Source: Streptomyces capitiformicae
Lineage (GTDB): Bacteria > Actinomycetota > Actinomycetes > Streptomycetales > Streptomycetaceae
Assembly: GCF_002214185.1 (NCBI RefSeq)
Contig: NZ_CP022161.1
Coordinates: forward strand, 3,037,767-3,101,766
Direction: 5' to 3'
Length of the DNA: 64,000 nt
This document shows positions 35,109-42,561 of this stretch, one piece after another. Position 1 is the stretch's first letter. Each line of letters begins with the position of its first letter. The notes beneath the pieces were generated by a model, which had not been told where the DNA came from, did no database searches, and saw nothing but the letters and a program-made list of their open reading frames with translations. The translations under genes and the position numbers were made by a program.

Positions 35109-36266
35109 TTGGGGCGACTGACCGGCGGGGATCCCTCTCTGCTCCGAAGAATCAACTCGGCGGTGGTGCTGCACGCGCTGCGGGCCACGGACCGGGCGAC
35201 GCTCACCGAGATCACACGGGTCACCGGGCTGTCCCGGCCCACGGTCGAAGGTGTCGTCGAGGGCCTGGTCGAGGCCGGGCTCGTGGTCGAGCAGGCCGCC
35301 GAGGAAGGTGCCGCGCGACGGCAGGGGCGGCCGGCGCGGCGGTACCGGTTCCGGGCGGAGGCGGGTCATCTGCTGGGGGTGGACCTGGGCTCCCACCGGG
35401 TGACCGCGCTGCTCTCGGACCTCGACGGGCGCATGCTGGGCTCGCTCTCCAAGGACGTCTCCGAGACGGCGACGGCGGACGAGCGGCTGGAGCGCCTGCG
35501 CTCGACGGTGGCGGAGCTGCTCCGCAGGTCGGGGGTCTCCCGTGGTTCGCTGCGCGCGGTCGGCGTGGGCAGTCCCGGCATCGTGGAGGCCGACGGCACC
35601 GTACGCCTGTGCACGGCCCTGCCGGAGTGGACGGGGCTGAATCTGGGCGAGCTGCTGAGCCGTTCCTTCAAGTGCCCGGTTCTGGTGGAGAACGACGCCA
35701 ACGCGGCGGCGGTCGCCGAGCACTGGAAGGGCGCGGCGGTCGACTCCGACGACGTGGTCTTCGTGCTGGCGGGGCTGAGCCCGGGCGCGGGTTCGCTGAT
35801 CGGCGGTCGGCTGCACCGGGGCTACGGCGGTGCGGCCGGGGAGATCGGGGCACTGCATCTGCTGGGCCGGGAGGCCACTCCGGAGGCGTTGTTGTCGACC
35901 ACGGGCGAGCCGCTGCATCCGCTCGACGAGCAGGCGGTCGCCGAGGTCTTCAAGCACGCGCGCGAGGGCGACGAGCGGGCCCGCGCTGCCGTCGACCGCT
36001 TCATACGGCGGCTCGTCCACGACGTCGCGGCGCTCGTCCTGGCCCTCGACCCCGAACTGGTGGTCGTCGGCGGCTGGGCGACCGGCATCGACGACGTCCT
36101 CGATCCGTTGCGGCACGAGCTGGCCCGCTACTGTCTGCGCCCGCCCCGGGTGGCCCTGTCCCAGCTGGGTGAGACGGCCGTCGCCATCGGCGCGCTACGG
36201 CTGGCCCTGGACCATGTCGAGGAACAGCTGTTCGCGGTGGAGAGCACGGTGACGGCGCGGCGCTGA
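35109..36266 (+). CDS. ROK-family transcriptional regulator
   Basis: 385 residues. N-terminal winged HTH (LHALRATDRATLTEITRVTG, SRPTVEGVVEGLVEAGL) followed by a ROK kinase-like domain: LLGVDLGSHRVTALLSDLDG, VGVGSPGIV, VENDANAAAVAEHW. The zinc motif CxCGxxGC is absent and the GEIGH histidine is replaced (GEIGALHLLG), so it is a sugar-responsive regulator at most, not a kinase. TTG 35109 is chosen because GGGAGG lies seven bases before it; a GTG at 35031 would add 26 unmatched residues. Confidence 0.87.
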   Translation: MGRLTGGDPSLLRRINSAVVLHALRATDRATLTEITRVTGLSRPTVEGVVEGLVEAGLVVEQAAEEGAARRQGRPARRYRFRAEAGHLLGVDLGSHRVTALLSDLDGRMLGSLSKDVSETATADERLERLRSTVAELLRRSGVSRGSLRAVGVGSPGIVEADGTVRLCTALPEWTGLNLGELLSRSFKCPVLVENDANAAAVAEHWKGAAVDSDDVVFVLAGLSPGAGSLIGGRLHRGYGGAAGEIGALHLLGREATPEALLSTTGEPLHPLDEQAVAEVFKHAREGDERARAAVDRFIRRLVHDVAALVLALDPELVVVGGWATGIDDVLDPLRHELARYCLRPPRVALSQLGETAVAIGALRLALDHVEEQLFAVESTVTARR

Positions 36267-36319
36267 TCCGACGTCGGACCACCGACTTCCCCCTGCTCAC
36301 GCGCAACGCTCACGCACAA

Positions 36320-36349
36320 CGCCGCGCCCCGGAGGACCGAGGCGCGGCG
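36320..36349. terminator. hairpin between ROK and GntR genes
   Basis: Perfect 9-bp stem CGCCGCGCC/GGCGCGGCG (36320-36328, 36341-36349), loop 12 bases, between converging genes. Confidence 0.7.
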
Positions 36350-36352
36350 GAT

Positions 36353-36406
36353 GCGGCTTGCGGCTTGCGGCTTGCGGCTTGCGGCTTGCGGCTTGCGGCT
36401 TGCGGC
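36353..36406. repeat. heptanucleotide microsatellite (GCGGCTT)7
   Basis: Seven perfect copies of GCGGCTT (36353-36401) plus a partial GCGGC. It lies between the terminator hairpin and the end of the GntR gene (stop at 36421), so it is in the 3' region of both converging genes. Confidence 0.95.
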
Positions 36407-36420
36407 GGGGGCCGACGGCG

Positions 36421-37182
36421 TCAGGACGCGCGGCGCTCCGGGCCGTGGTGGATCTCGACGCCGCCCGAGTCGCCGAAGGTCAGGCGGCAGGTGTCGGCGC
36501 GGTAGGTGGCCATGGAGACGGCGGCGGTGCGTCCCTCGGCGAAGAAGCGGGTCGTGACGACCAGGACGGGCGCGCCGGGCAGCCGGTCGAGTTCCTTGGC
36601 GTCGTCCGCGCGGGCGGAGCCCAGCTCCACCGAGCGGTCCTGGCCCTCCAGTTCCAGGCGCTGCAGCTCGCGCAGCACCGCACGCGCGCGTGCGGCACCG
36701 GAGGGCGCGTCTATGGCGGAGAGGGCGGGCACCGAGTCCGCCGGGATGTAGAGCAGCTCGGCGGCGACGGGCTGGCCGTGGGACATACGGGAACGGCGAA
36801 CGACGTGCACCTGCTCGCCGTGCAGGGTCTCGAGGATGTCGGCCACGGCGGCGGGCGGTGCCGCCTCCGTGCAGTCCACGGCCTGCCAGGCGTCGCCGAT
36901 GGCGCCCGGCCAGGCGTGCTGTTCGCCGCCGACGGCGACGCCCACGCGCGGCGGGGCGACGGTGGTGCCGACGCCGCGCCGGCGCTGCAGCCTGCCCTCG
37001 AGTTCGAGCTGTTCCAGGGCCTGGCGGAGTGTGGCCCGGGCGACGCCGAAGCGGGCCGCGAGGTCACGTTCGTTGGGCAGGATCTCGCCCACCGAGAACT
37101 CGGAGTCCAATGCCTCACTGAGCACGGTCTTCAGGTGCCAGTACTTAGGTTCCGGCACCGATTCAAGCTGCTGGGTCCCCAC
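36421..37182 (-). CDS. GntR/HutC-family regulator with UTRA domain
   Basis: 253 residues: GntR winged helix (LPNERDLAARFGVARATLRQ, GRLQRRRGVGTTVA) and a UTRA ligand-binding domain (VHVVRRSRMSHGQPVAAELL, SMATYRADTCRLTFG). Proteins of this kind sense sugars or amino acids; no effector is evident. GTG 37182 has GGAGG five bases upstream. The AT-rich promoter side (TTTATTAAAGGTTGTTGCAC on the plus strand near 37230) is probably its regulated region. Confidence 0.88.
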   Translation of the reverse strand: MGTQQLESVPEPKYWHLKTVLSEALDSEFSVGEILPNERDLAARFGVARATLRQALEQLELEGRLQRRRGVGTTVAPPRVGVAVGGEQHAWPGAIGDAWQAVDCTEAAPPAAVADILETLHGEQVHVVRRSRMSHGQPVAAELLYIPADSVPALSAIDAPSGAARARAVLRELQRLELEGQDRSVELGSARADDAKELDRLPGAPVLVVTTRFFAEGRTAAVSMATYRADTCRLTFGDSGGVEIHHGPERRAS

Positions 37183-37325
37183 CCTGTCCTCCGCTGCTTC
37201 GCCGTGGCCCGGTGGCGTTTTTAGCGCCCTTGTTTATTAAAGGTTGTTGCACTTTCTTGCGACCATAGGGCGGCCCCCACCCTTGGTCAAGACCAATCCG
37301 CCAACCCCCGGCGCGCCCCGCCGGT

Positions 37326-38213
37326 CTACTCGTCCACCGTCAGGGAGAGCAGCTTCTCGGGATTGCGCACGATGTAGATGCACTGGATGCGGCCGTCGGC
37401 GACCTCAAGCTGGAACACGCTGTCGACCTTGCCGCCGGACAGGACGACCAGGGCGATGCCGCCGTTGATCTCCATGTAGCGGAACGTGGCGTCCGCGATG
37501 CCCTGGCGGGACGCGCCGTGCACGAACCGTCCCACCTTGTCGGCGGATTCGATGACCCGCGCGGGGGCCTTGGCCAGGCCGCCGCTGTCGCCCACCAGGC
37601 GGACGTCGGGGGCCAGCAGCGACATGAGGCCGTCGAGGTCGCCGCCGGCCGCCGCCGCGAGGAACCGCTCGGTCAGCTCACGGCGTTCGGCCGGGTCGAC
37701 GTCGTAGCGCGGCCGCCGCTCGTCCACGTGCTTGCGGGCCCGTCCGGCGAGCTGGCGGACGGCGGGCTCGGCACGGTCGAGCATGGCGGCGATCTCGGCG
37801 TACGGGTATCCGAAGGCCTCCCGCAGCACGAACACCGCGCGCTCCAGGGGCGAGAGGGACTCCAGGACGACGAGGACGGCGAGCGAGACGGTGTCGGCGA
37901 GCACGGCCCGTTCGGCGGTGTCCGGGACGACGTTCATGTAGTCGGTGACGTACGGCTCGGGCAGCCACGGACCGGGGTAGGCCTCCTTACGGGACTGCAC
38001 CTGGCGCAGCCTGTCGATGGCGAGCCGGGTGGTGACGCGGACCAGATAGCCGCGGGGTTCGCGCACGTCGGTCCGGTCGGCGGCGGACCAGCGCAGCCAT
38101 GCCTCCTGGACCACGTCCTCGGCGTCGGCGACCCGCCCGAGCATGCGGTAGGCGACTCCCATGAGGACGGGGCGGTGCTCTTCGAAGACGTCGATCACGG
38201 TTTCTGTGGTCAC
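37326..38213 (-). CDS. sigJ: ECF41-type RNA polymerase sigma factor (SigJ-like)
   Basis: 295 residues. Sigma-2 (GVAYRMLGRVADAEDVVQEA) and sigma-4 (LSPLERAVFVLREAFGYPYA) are followed by a SnoaL-like C-terminal domain (DLDGLMSLLAPDVRLVGDSG). WLPEP between regions 2 and 4 and NPEKL near the end are the two hallmarks of ECF41 factors, whose fused C-terminal domain replaces an anti-sigma factor. GTG 38213 start. ECF41 genes usually sit beside their single target operon; here the neighbour is a divergent alpha/beta hydrolase. Confidence 0.92.
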   Translation of the reverse strand: MTTETVIDVFEEHRPVLMGVAYRMLGRVADAEDVVQEAWLRWSAADRTDVREPRGYLVRVTTRLAIDRLRQVQSRKEAYPGPWLPEPYVTDYMNVVPDTAERAVLADTVSLAVLVVLESLSPLERAVFVLREAFGYPYAEIAAMLDRAEPAVRQLAGRARKHVDERRPRYDVDPAERRELTERFLAAAAGGDLDGLMSLLAPDVRLVGDSGGLAKAPARVIESADKVGRFVHGASRQGIADATFRYMEINGGIALVVLSGGKVDSVFQLEVADGRIQCIYIVRNPEKLLSLTVDE

Positions 38214-38356
38214 CGTTCCATCCCATCCCGAGGCGTACGGCGGTGTCCAGTGGGCTTGTTACCGTCGGGGACTACCCGCCGGTAGCAGTTGCTGACAAGC
38301 TGTCTACGAATGCCGTACGTCAGCGCGCCCCACCCTCACAGACGAGGAGTCGCACC

Positions 38357-39187
38357 ATGTCCGCCATGGTCTGCTTCAACGTTCCCTCCCCGCTCGGCCC
38401 GCGGCCCGTGACGGTCTCCTACGCGCGCGAGGGCGCCGGCGAACCGCTGCTCCTGCTCCATGGCATCGGCCACCACCGGCAGGCCTGGGACCCGGTCACC
38501 CACATCCTGGCGGCCGAGCGCGAGATCATCACCGTGGACCTGCCCGGTTTCGGCGCCTCCCCGGGGTTGCCCGCCGGCCTCCCGTACGACCTGACGACGA
38601 CGACCGCCGTGTTCGCCGCGTTCTGCGAGGCGCTGGAAATCGAACGCCCTCATGTGGCGGGCAACTCCCTCGGCGGTCTGCTCGCCCTGGAGCTGGGCCG
38701 CGAGAAGCTCGTACGGTCCGTCACCGCCCTCTCCCCGGCCGGGTTCTGGAACGAGACGGAGCGGCGCTACGCCTTCGGCATCCTGCTCGGCATGCGGCGC
38801 ATCTCCCGGCGGCTGCCGCTGCCGCTGGTCGAGCAGTTGTCCCGTTCGGCGGTCGGCCGTACGGCCCTGACGAGCACCATCTACGCCCGCCCGGGCCGCC
38901 GTTCGCCCGAGGCGGTGGTCGCCGAGACGCTCGCGCTGGCGCGGGCCACCGGGTTCGACGAGACCCTCCGGGCCGGGGCCACCGTCCAGTTCACGGACGA
39001 CATCCCCGGGCTCCCGGTCACCGTGGCCTGGGGCACCAGGGACCGACTGCTCCTCCCCCGTCAGGGCGTACGCGCCAAGCACGTCATCCCCGGCGCCCGC
39101 CTGATCCGGCTGCCCGGCTGCGGCCACTGCCCGATGAACGACGACCCCGCTCTCGTCGCCCGGGTGATCCTCGACGGCAGTCGCTGA
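38357..39187 (+). CDS. alpha/beta hydrolase, possible SigJ target
   Basis: 276-residue cytoplasmic hydrolase: LLLLHGIGHHRQAWDP (oxyanion HG), nucleophile elbow GNSLGGLLALELG, acid in WGTRDRLLLP and His in GCGHCPMND. Resembles C-C or ester hydrolases of the BioH/MhpC type; the substrate is not known. GAGGAG precedes ATG 38357. The 143-base gap to sigJ has CGTC words but no ECF41 promoter at the expected spacing that I can accept. Confidence 0.85.
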   Translation: MSAMVCFNVPSPLGPRPVTVSYAREGAGEPLLLLHGIGHHRQAWDPVTHILAAEREIITVDLPGFGASPGLPAGLPYDLTTTTAVFAAFCEALEIERPHVAGNSLGGLLALELGREKLVRSVTALSPAGFWNETERRYAFGILLGMRRISRRLPLPLVEQLSRSAVGRTALTSTIYARPGRRSPEAVVAETLALARATGFDETLRAGATVQFTDDIPGLPVTVAWGTRDRLLLPRQGVRAKHVIPGARLIRLPGCGHCPMNDDPALVARVILDGSR

Positions 39188-39330
39188 CGGCTGCGGGCGC
39201 TGCCCTCCGACAGGGGCGACACGCGCTGGTCGTCGCCCTGGGCCTGGTCGCCGCCCGCGCCCTGCCCCAGCCCGTCACCCGGCGCAGCACCCTGCGTTCG
39301 TCATCGGGTCCCTTGGCGGTGCGGTCAGTT

Positions 39331-39352
39331 GTTCACTTGTGGTTTCCGTGTG
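39331..39352 (+). promoter_or_regulatory. PHO box upstream of phoD
   Basis: Two 11-base direct repeat units, GTTCACTTGTG and GTTTCCGTGTG. The first matches the Streptomyces PhoP unit G(G/T)TCAYYYR(G/C)G at 10 of 11 positions; the second is weaker. It lies 65 bases before the phoD start, so phosphate starvation control is likely. Confidence 0.6.
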
Positions 39353-39416
39353 CGCTGCGGCGCACCAGTAGTTGTGACAGTGCACATTGGCCGAATCCGT
39401 CGCTGGAGGCGCATTC

Positions 39417-41012
39417 ATGTCACACCGTCCCTCGGGTTTCCTGCCCGGCCGCCGCAGCGTGCTGCGCGGCTCGCTCGCCGCGTCGGCGGCGCTGGCGCTG
39501 CCCGCCTCCGCCGCGCTCGGTTCGGCACCGGCCTTCGCCCTGTCGGGTCGGCCGAAGGCCGGCTGGGGTGTGCAGACCGGCGACGTGAGCGCGCACTCCG
39601 GGCTGGTATGGGTGCGTGCGGACCGCCGGGCGCGGATGATCGTCGAGACCTCCGCCACGGAGTCGTTCCGCAAGGCGCGCAGATTCCACGGCCCGCTGCT
39701 CGGCGCCGACACGGACTTCACGGGTACGACGCGGCTGCGGGGCCTGCCGGCGGGCGAGCAGATCCACTACCGGGTGCTGCTCGCCGACCCCGACGACCCG
39801 CGGCGCACCGGTGAACCCGTCACCGGCACGTTCCGTACGACTCCGGTGAAGCGGCGCGACGGGGTGCGGTTCGTCTGGTCGGGCGATCTGGCAGGACAGG
39901 GCTGGGGCATCAACCCCGACTTCGGCGGCTACCGCATCTTCGATGCGATGGGCAAGCTGGACCCGGACTTCTTCCTGTTCAGCGGTGACACCGTGTACGC
40001 CGACGGGCCGATCTCGGCGACCGCGGCGCTCCCCGACGGCGGCACCTGGCGAAACGTCACCACCGAGGAGAAGGCGAAGGTCGCGGAGACGCTCGCCGAG
40101 TTCCGGGGCAACTTCCGCTACAACCTGCTGGACGAGAACCTCAAACGGTTCAACGCCCAGGTCCCGTCGATCGTGCAGTGGGACGACCACGAGGTCACCA
40201 ACAACTGGTACCCGGGTGAGACCCTCACCGACGCCCGGTACACCGAGAAGAGTGTCGACGTGCTGGCGGCGCGGGCACGGCGGGCGTTCAGCGAGTACTT
40301 CCCCATCTCCACGCTGCGGCCGGGCGCCCGGGAAGGCCGTGTGCACCGGGTGTTGCGCCACGGCCCGCTGCTCGACGTGTTCGTGCTGGACATGCGGACC
40401 TACCGCAACGCCAACTCGCCCGGCACACAGACCACCGACCCCCAGGGCATCCTCGGCGCCGAGCAGTTGGAGTGGCTCAAGCGGGAGCTGTCCCGGTCGC
40501 GGGCGGTGTGGAAGGTCATCGCCGCCGACATGCCGCTCGGACTGCTCGTACCGGACAACGGTGACGGCAAGCCGAACATCGAGGCCGTGGCGCAGGGCGA
40601 CCCGGGCACGCCGCTCGGGCGTGAGCTCCAGATCGCCGAACTGCTGCGGTTCGTCAAGCACCGGAAGATCACCGGCACGGTGTGGCTGACGGCCGACGTG
40701 CACTACACCTCCGCCCAGCACTACCAGCCGTCCCGGGCCGCCTTCACCGACTTCGAGCCCTTCTGGGAGTTCGTCTCCGGCCCGCTAAACGCCGGCGCGT
40801 TCCCGGCGAACGCCCTTGACAACACCTTCGGCCCCGAGCGCGTGTTCGTGAAGGCGCCGACCACCGCGAACGTGTCACCCGCGGGCGGCTACCAGTTCTT
40901 CGGCGAGGTCGACATCGACGGCGACAGCGGGGAGTTGACGGTACGACTGCGCGAGCAGGACGGCACCGTGCTGTACACGAAGGTGCTCCAGCCGGGGCTC
41001 GTCGGGCAGTGA
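39417..41012 (+). CDS. phoD: Tat-exported alkaline phosphatase / phosphodiesterase PhoD
   Basis: 531-residue secreted Fe/Ca phosphatase. Twin-arginine signal GRRSVLRGSLAASAALALPA. PhoD-like N-terminal beta domain (VQTGDVSAHSGLVWVRAD), then the metallophosphatase core: FLFSGDTVYADGP, VQWDDHEVTNNWYPG, VWLTADVHYTSAQHY. It liberates phosphate from phosphoesters outside the cell. GGAGG lies seven bases before ATG 39417. A PHO box upstream supports PhoP control. Confidence 0.93.
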   Translation: MSHRPSGFLPGRRSVLRGSLAASAALALPASAALGSAPAFALSGRPKAGWGVQTGDVSAHSGLVWVRADRRARMIVETSATESFRKARRFHGPLLGADTDFTGTTRLRGLPAGEQIHYRVLLADPDDPRRTGEPVTGTFRTTPVKRRDGVRFVWSGDLAGQGWGINPDFGGYRIFDAMGKLDPDFFLFSGDTVYADGPISATAALPDGGTWRNVTTEEKAKVAETLAEFRGNFRYNLLDENLKRFNAQVPSIVQWDDHEVTNNWYPGETLTDARYTEKSVDVLAARARRAFSEYFPISTLRPGAREGRVHRVLRHGPLLDVFVLDMRTYRNANSPGTQTTDPQGILGAEQLEWLKRELSRSRAVWKVIAADMPLGLLVPDNGDGKPNIEAVAQGDPGTPLGRELQIAELLRFVKHRKITGTVWLTADVHYTSAQHYQPSRAAFTDFEPFWEFVSGPLNAGAFPANALDNTFGPERVFVKAPTTANVSPAGGYQFFGEVDIDGDSGELTVRLREQDGTVLYTKVLQPGLVGQ

Positions 41013-41037
41013 CGGGCGCGGTGTAGCCGCCCGCAGT

Positions 41038-41099
<62 letters not shown>

Positions 41100-41154
41100 A
41101 CAGCGTTTTCGCAGGTCAGAGCCGATTGTCAGTGGTCGCTTCTACGGTTTTCCC

Positions 41155-42561
41155 ATGACGCGATCTTTGCAGGCTGTGGCCTACACGCGACCCTCCGTGC
41201 TGGAGTCCGTGGCGGGCGGACACCGGCTGGGACTGGAGACCTCTCGGGGTACGACTCCGAAGGGCAGGGAGGACCATCCCCGGTTCTTCACGGGCTTCCT
41301 GACGTCACCTCAGGTGGCGGCGGCGGGGCTGCTGGCGGTGGCCGACGTGGCGGCGGCGCGGTACTACCAGCGGCAGCTGCGGGCCTCGCTCGACCCCGTG
41401 GTGACGGGCAACGGGGACCGGCTGCGCTTCGAGTCGTTCTCCGGCTGCGGCGGGGTCTACGCCCGCCTGGACGTGCTGGAGCCGGGCCTCGACGGCGGCG
41501 AGGTGGGGCACGGCACGACCAATGTGGACGTCAACAACCCGCTGCGGGAGGCACTGTCCCGGATCGGCTCCGACGATCCGCTGCATCTGCGGGTCGGCCC
41601 GGAGGAGTTGGCGGTGACCACGCTGGACGGTCCGGTGGTGGAGAAGAAGGTTCCGCTGCCGGACCGCTGGCTGCGCGGTTTCGCCGAGGCGCAGGTGATC
41701 GCCGCCGGTTTCGACCTGCGGGCCGAGCTCCCCGCGGCCGAGGCCGTGCGTTTCCTGCGGTCGCTGCCCCGCGGGGGCGGGCGTGGGGCTTCGCGGGGCG
41801 CCCAGTGGGTCGTGCCCGCCGGACGCGGTCTGCGGCCGACGACCCGGCCGGTACCGGGCGCGGTGTGTCTGCCGGGTCCGGAGCGGCTGGTCGCTCTTCA
41901 GCGAGTCCTGAGACACGCGACGGCCCTGCGCGTGTACGGTCCGCCGACCGGTGGGGAGTCAGCCCTGGCCGGCGCCTGGGAGGTGGTCCTGCCCGGCATG
42001 CGGCTCACCCTGACACTGTCGCCGGAGGCCGGGCGGGGCTTCTCCGGGGAGGGCGGTGTGCTGGACGCCTTGGCCACCGACGAGGCCGCCGAGGACGCGG
42101 AGCTGATCGCCGTACTGCTCGCCTGGGAGCCGCGCGTCGACGTCGGTGACCTGGCCACCGCGTCGGGCCTGCCGGCCGAGCGGGTACGTGCGGCGCTGAC
42201 TCGACTGGGGACCTCGGGGCGCGTGGGCTACGACACGGCGGAGGCCGCCTATTTCCACCGCGAACTCCCCTACGACGCCGACCGCGTCGAGCGCCACAAT
42301 CCGCGCCTGCGCTCGGCCCGCGCCCTGGTGACTGCGGGGGCCGTGACCCTGGACGGCGACCAGGGCACGGTGACCGCCGAGGACGGCCATGTGCACCGGG
42401 TGCGGGACCGGGCGGGCACGCTGAGCTGCTCCTGCCTGTGGTGGGCGAAGTACCGGGGCGGACGGGGCCCGTGCAAACACGCCCTGGCGGTACGGATGGC
42501 ACGCCGGGGCGCGCGGGCGGGGGAACTGGGCGGGACACAGGTGGACGGGGGTGCGCGATGA
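41155..42561 (+). CDS. SWIM zinc-finger protein
   Basis: 468 residues. The C-terminal motif CSCLWWAKYRGGRGPCKH (CxCxnCxH) is a SWIM finger, a DNA- or protein-binding zinc module. A winged-helix-like stretch precedes it (EPRVDVGDLATASGLPAERV). The N-terminal 300 residues show no known domain. It overlaps the following DUF6493 gene (ATGA), and such pairs occur near MoxR/VWA genes in actinobacteria. The role is unknown. Confidence 0.85.
   Translation: MTRSLQAVAYTRPSVLESVAGGHRLGLETSRGTTPKGREDHPRFFTGFLTSPQVAAAGLLAVADVAAARYYQRQLRASLDPVVTGNGDRLRFESFSGCGGVYARLDVLEPGLDGGEVGHGTTNVDVNNPLREALSRIGSDDPLHLRVGPEELAVTTLDGPVVEKKVPLPDRWLRGFAEAQVIAAGFDLRAELPAAEAVRFLRSLPRGGGRGASRGAQWVVPAGRGLRPTTRPVPGAVCLPGPERLVALQRVLRHATALRVYGPPTGGESALAGAWEVVLPGMRLTLTLSPEAGRGFSGEGGVLDALATDEAAEDAELIAVLLAWEPRVDVGDLATASGLPAERVRAALTRLGTSGRVGYDTAEAAYFHRELPYDADRVERHNPRLRSARALVTAGAVTLDGDQGTVTAEDGHVHRVRDRAGTLSCSCLWWAKYRGGRGPCKHALAVRMARRGARAGELGGTQVDGGAR

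Noticed and set aside
35109..36266. Sugar kinase rather than regulator
   Set aside because: A winged HTH precedes the ROK domain and the zinc motif and GEIGH histidine are missing.
38244..38321. ECF41 promoter between sigJ and the hydrolase gene
   Set aside because: TGTC-like and CGTC words exist, but spacings are 10, 12 or 18 bases rather than the expected 16, so I do not list it as a site.
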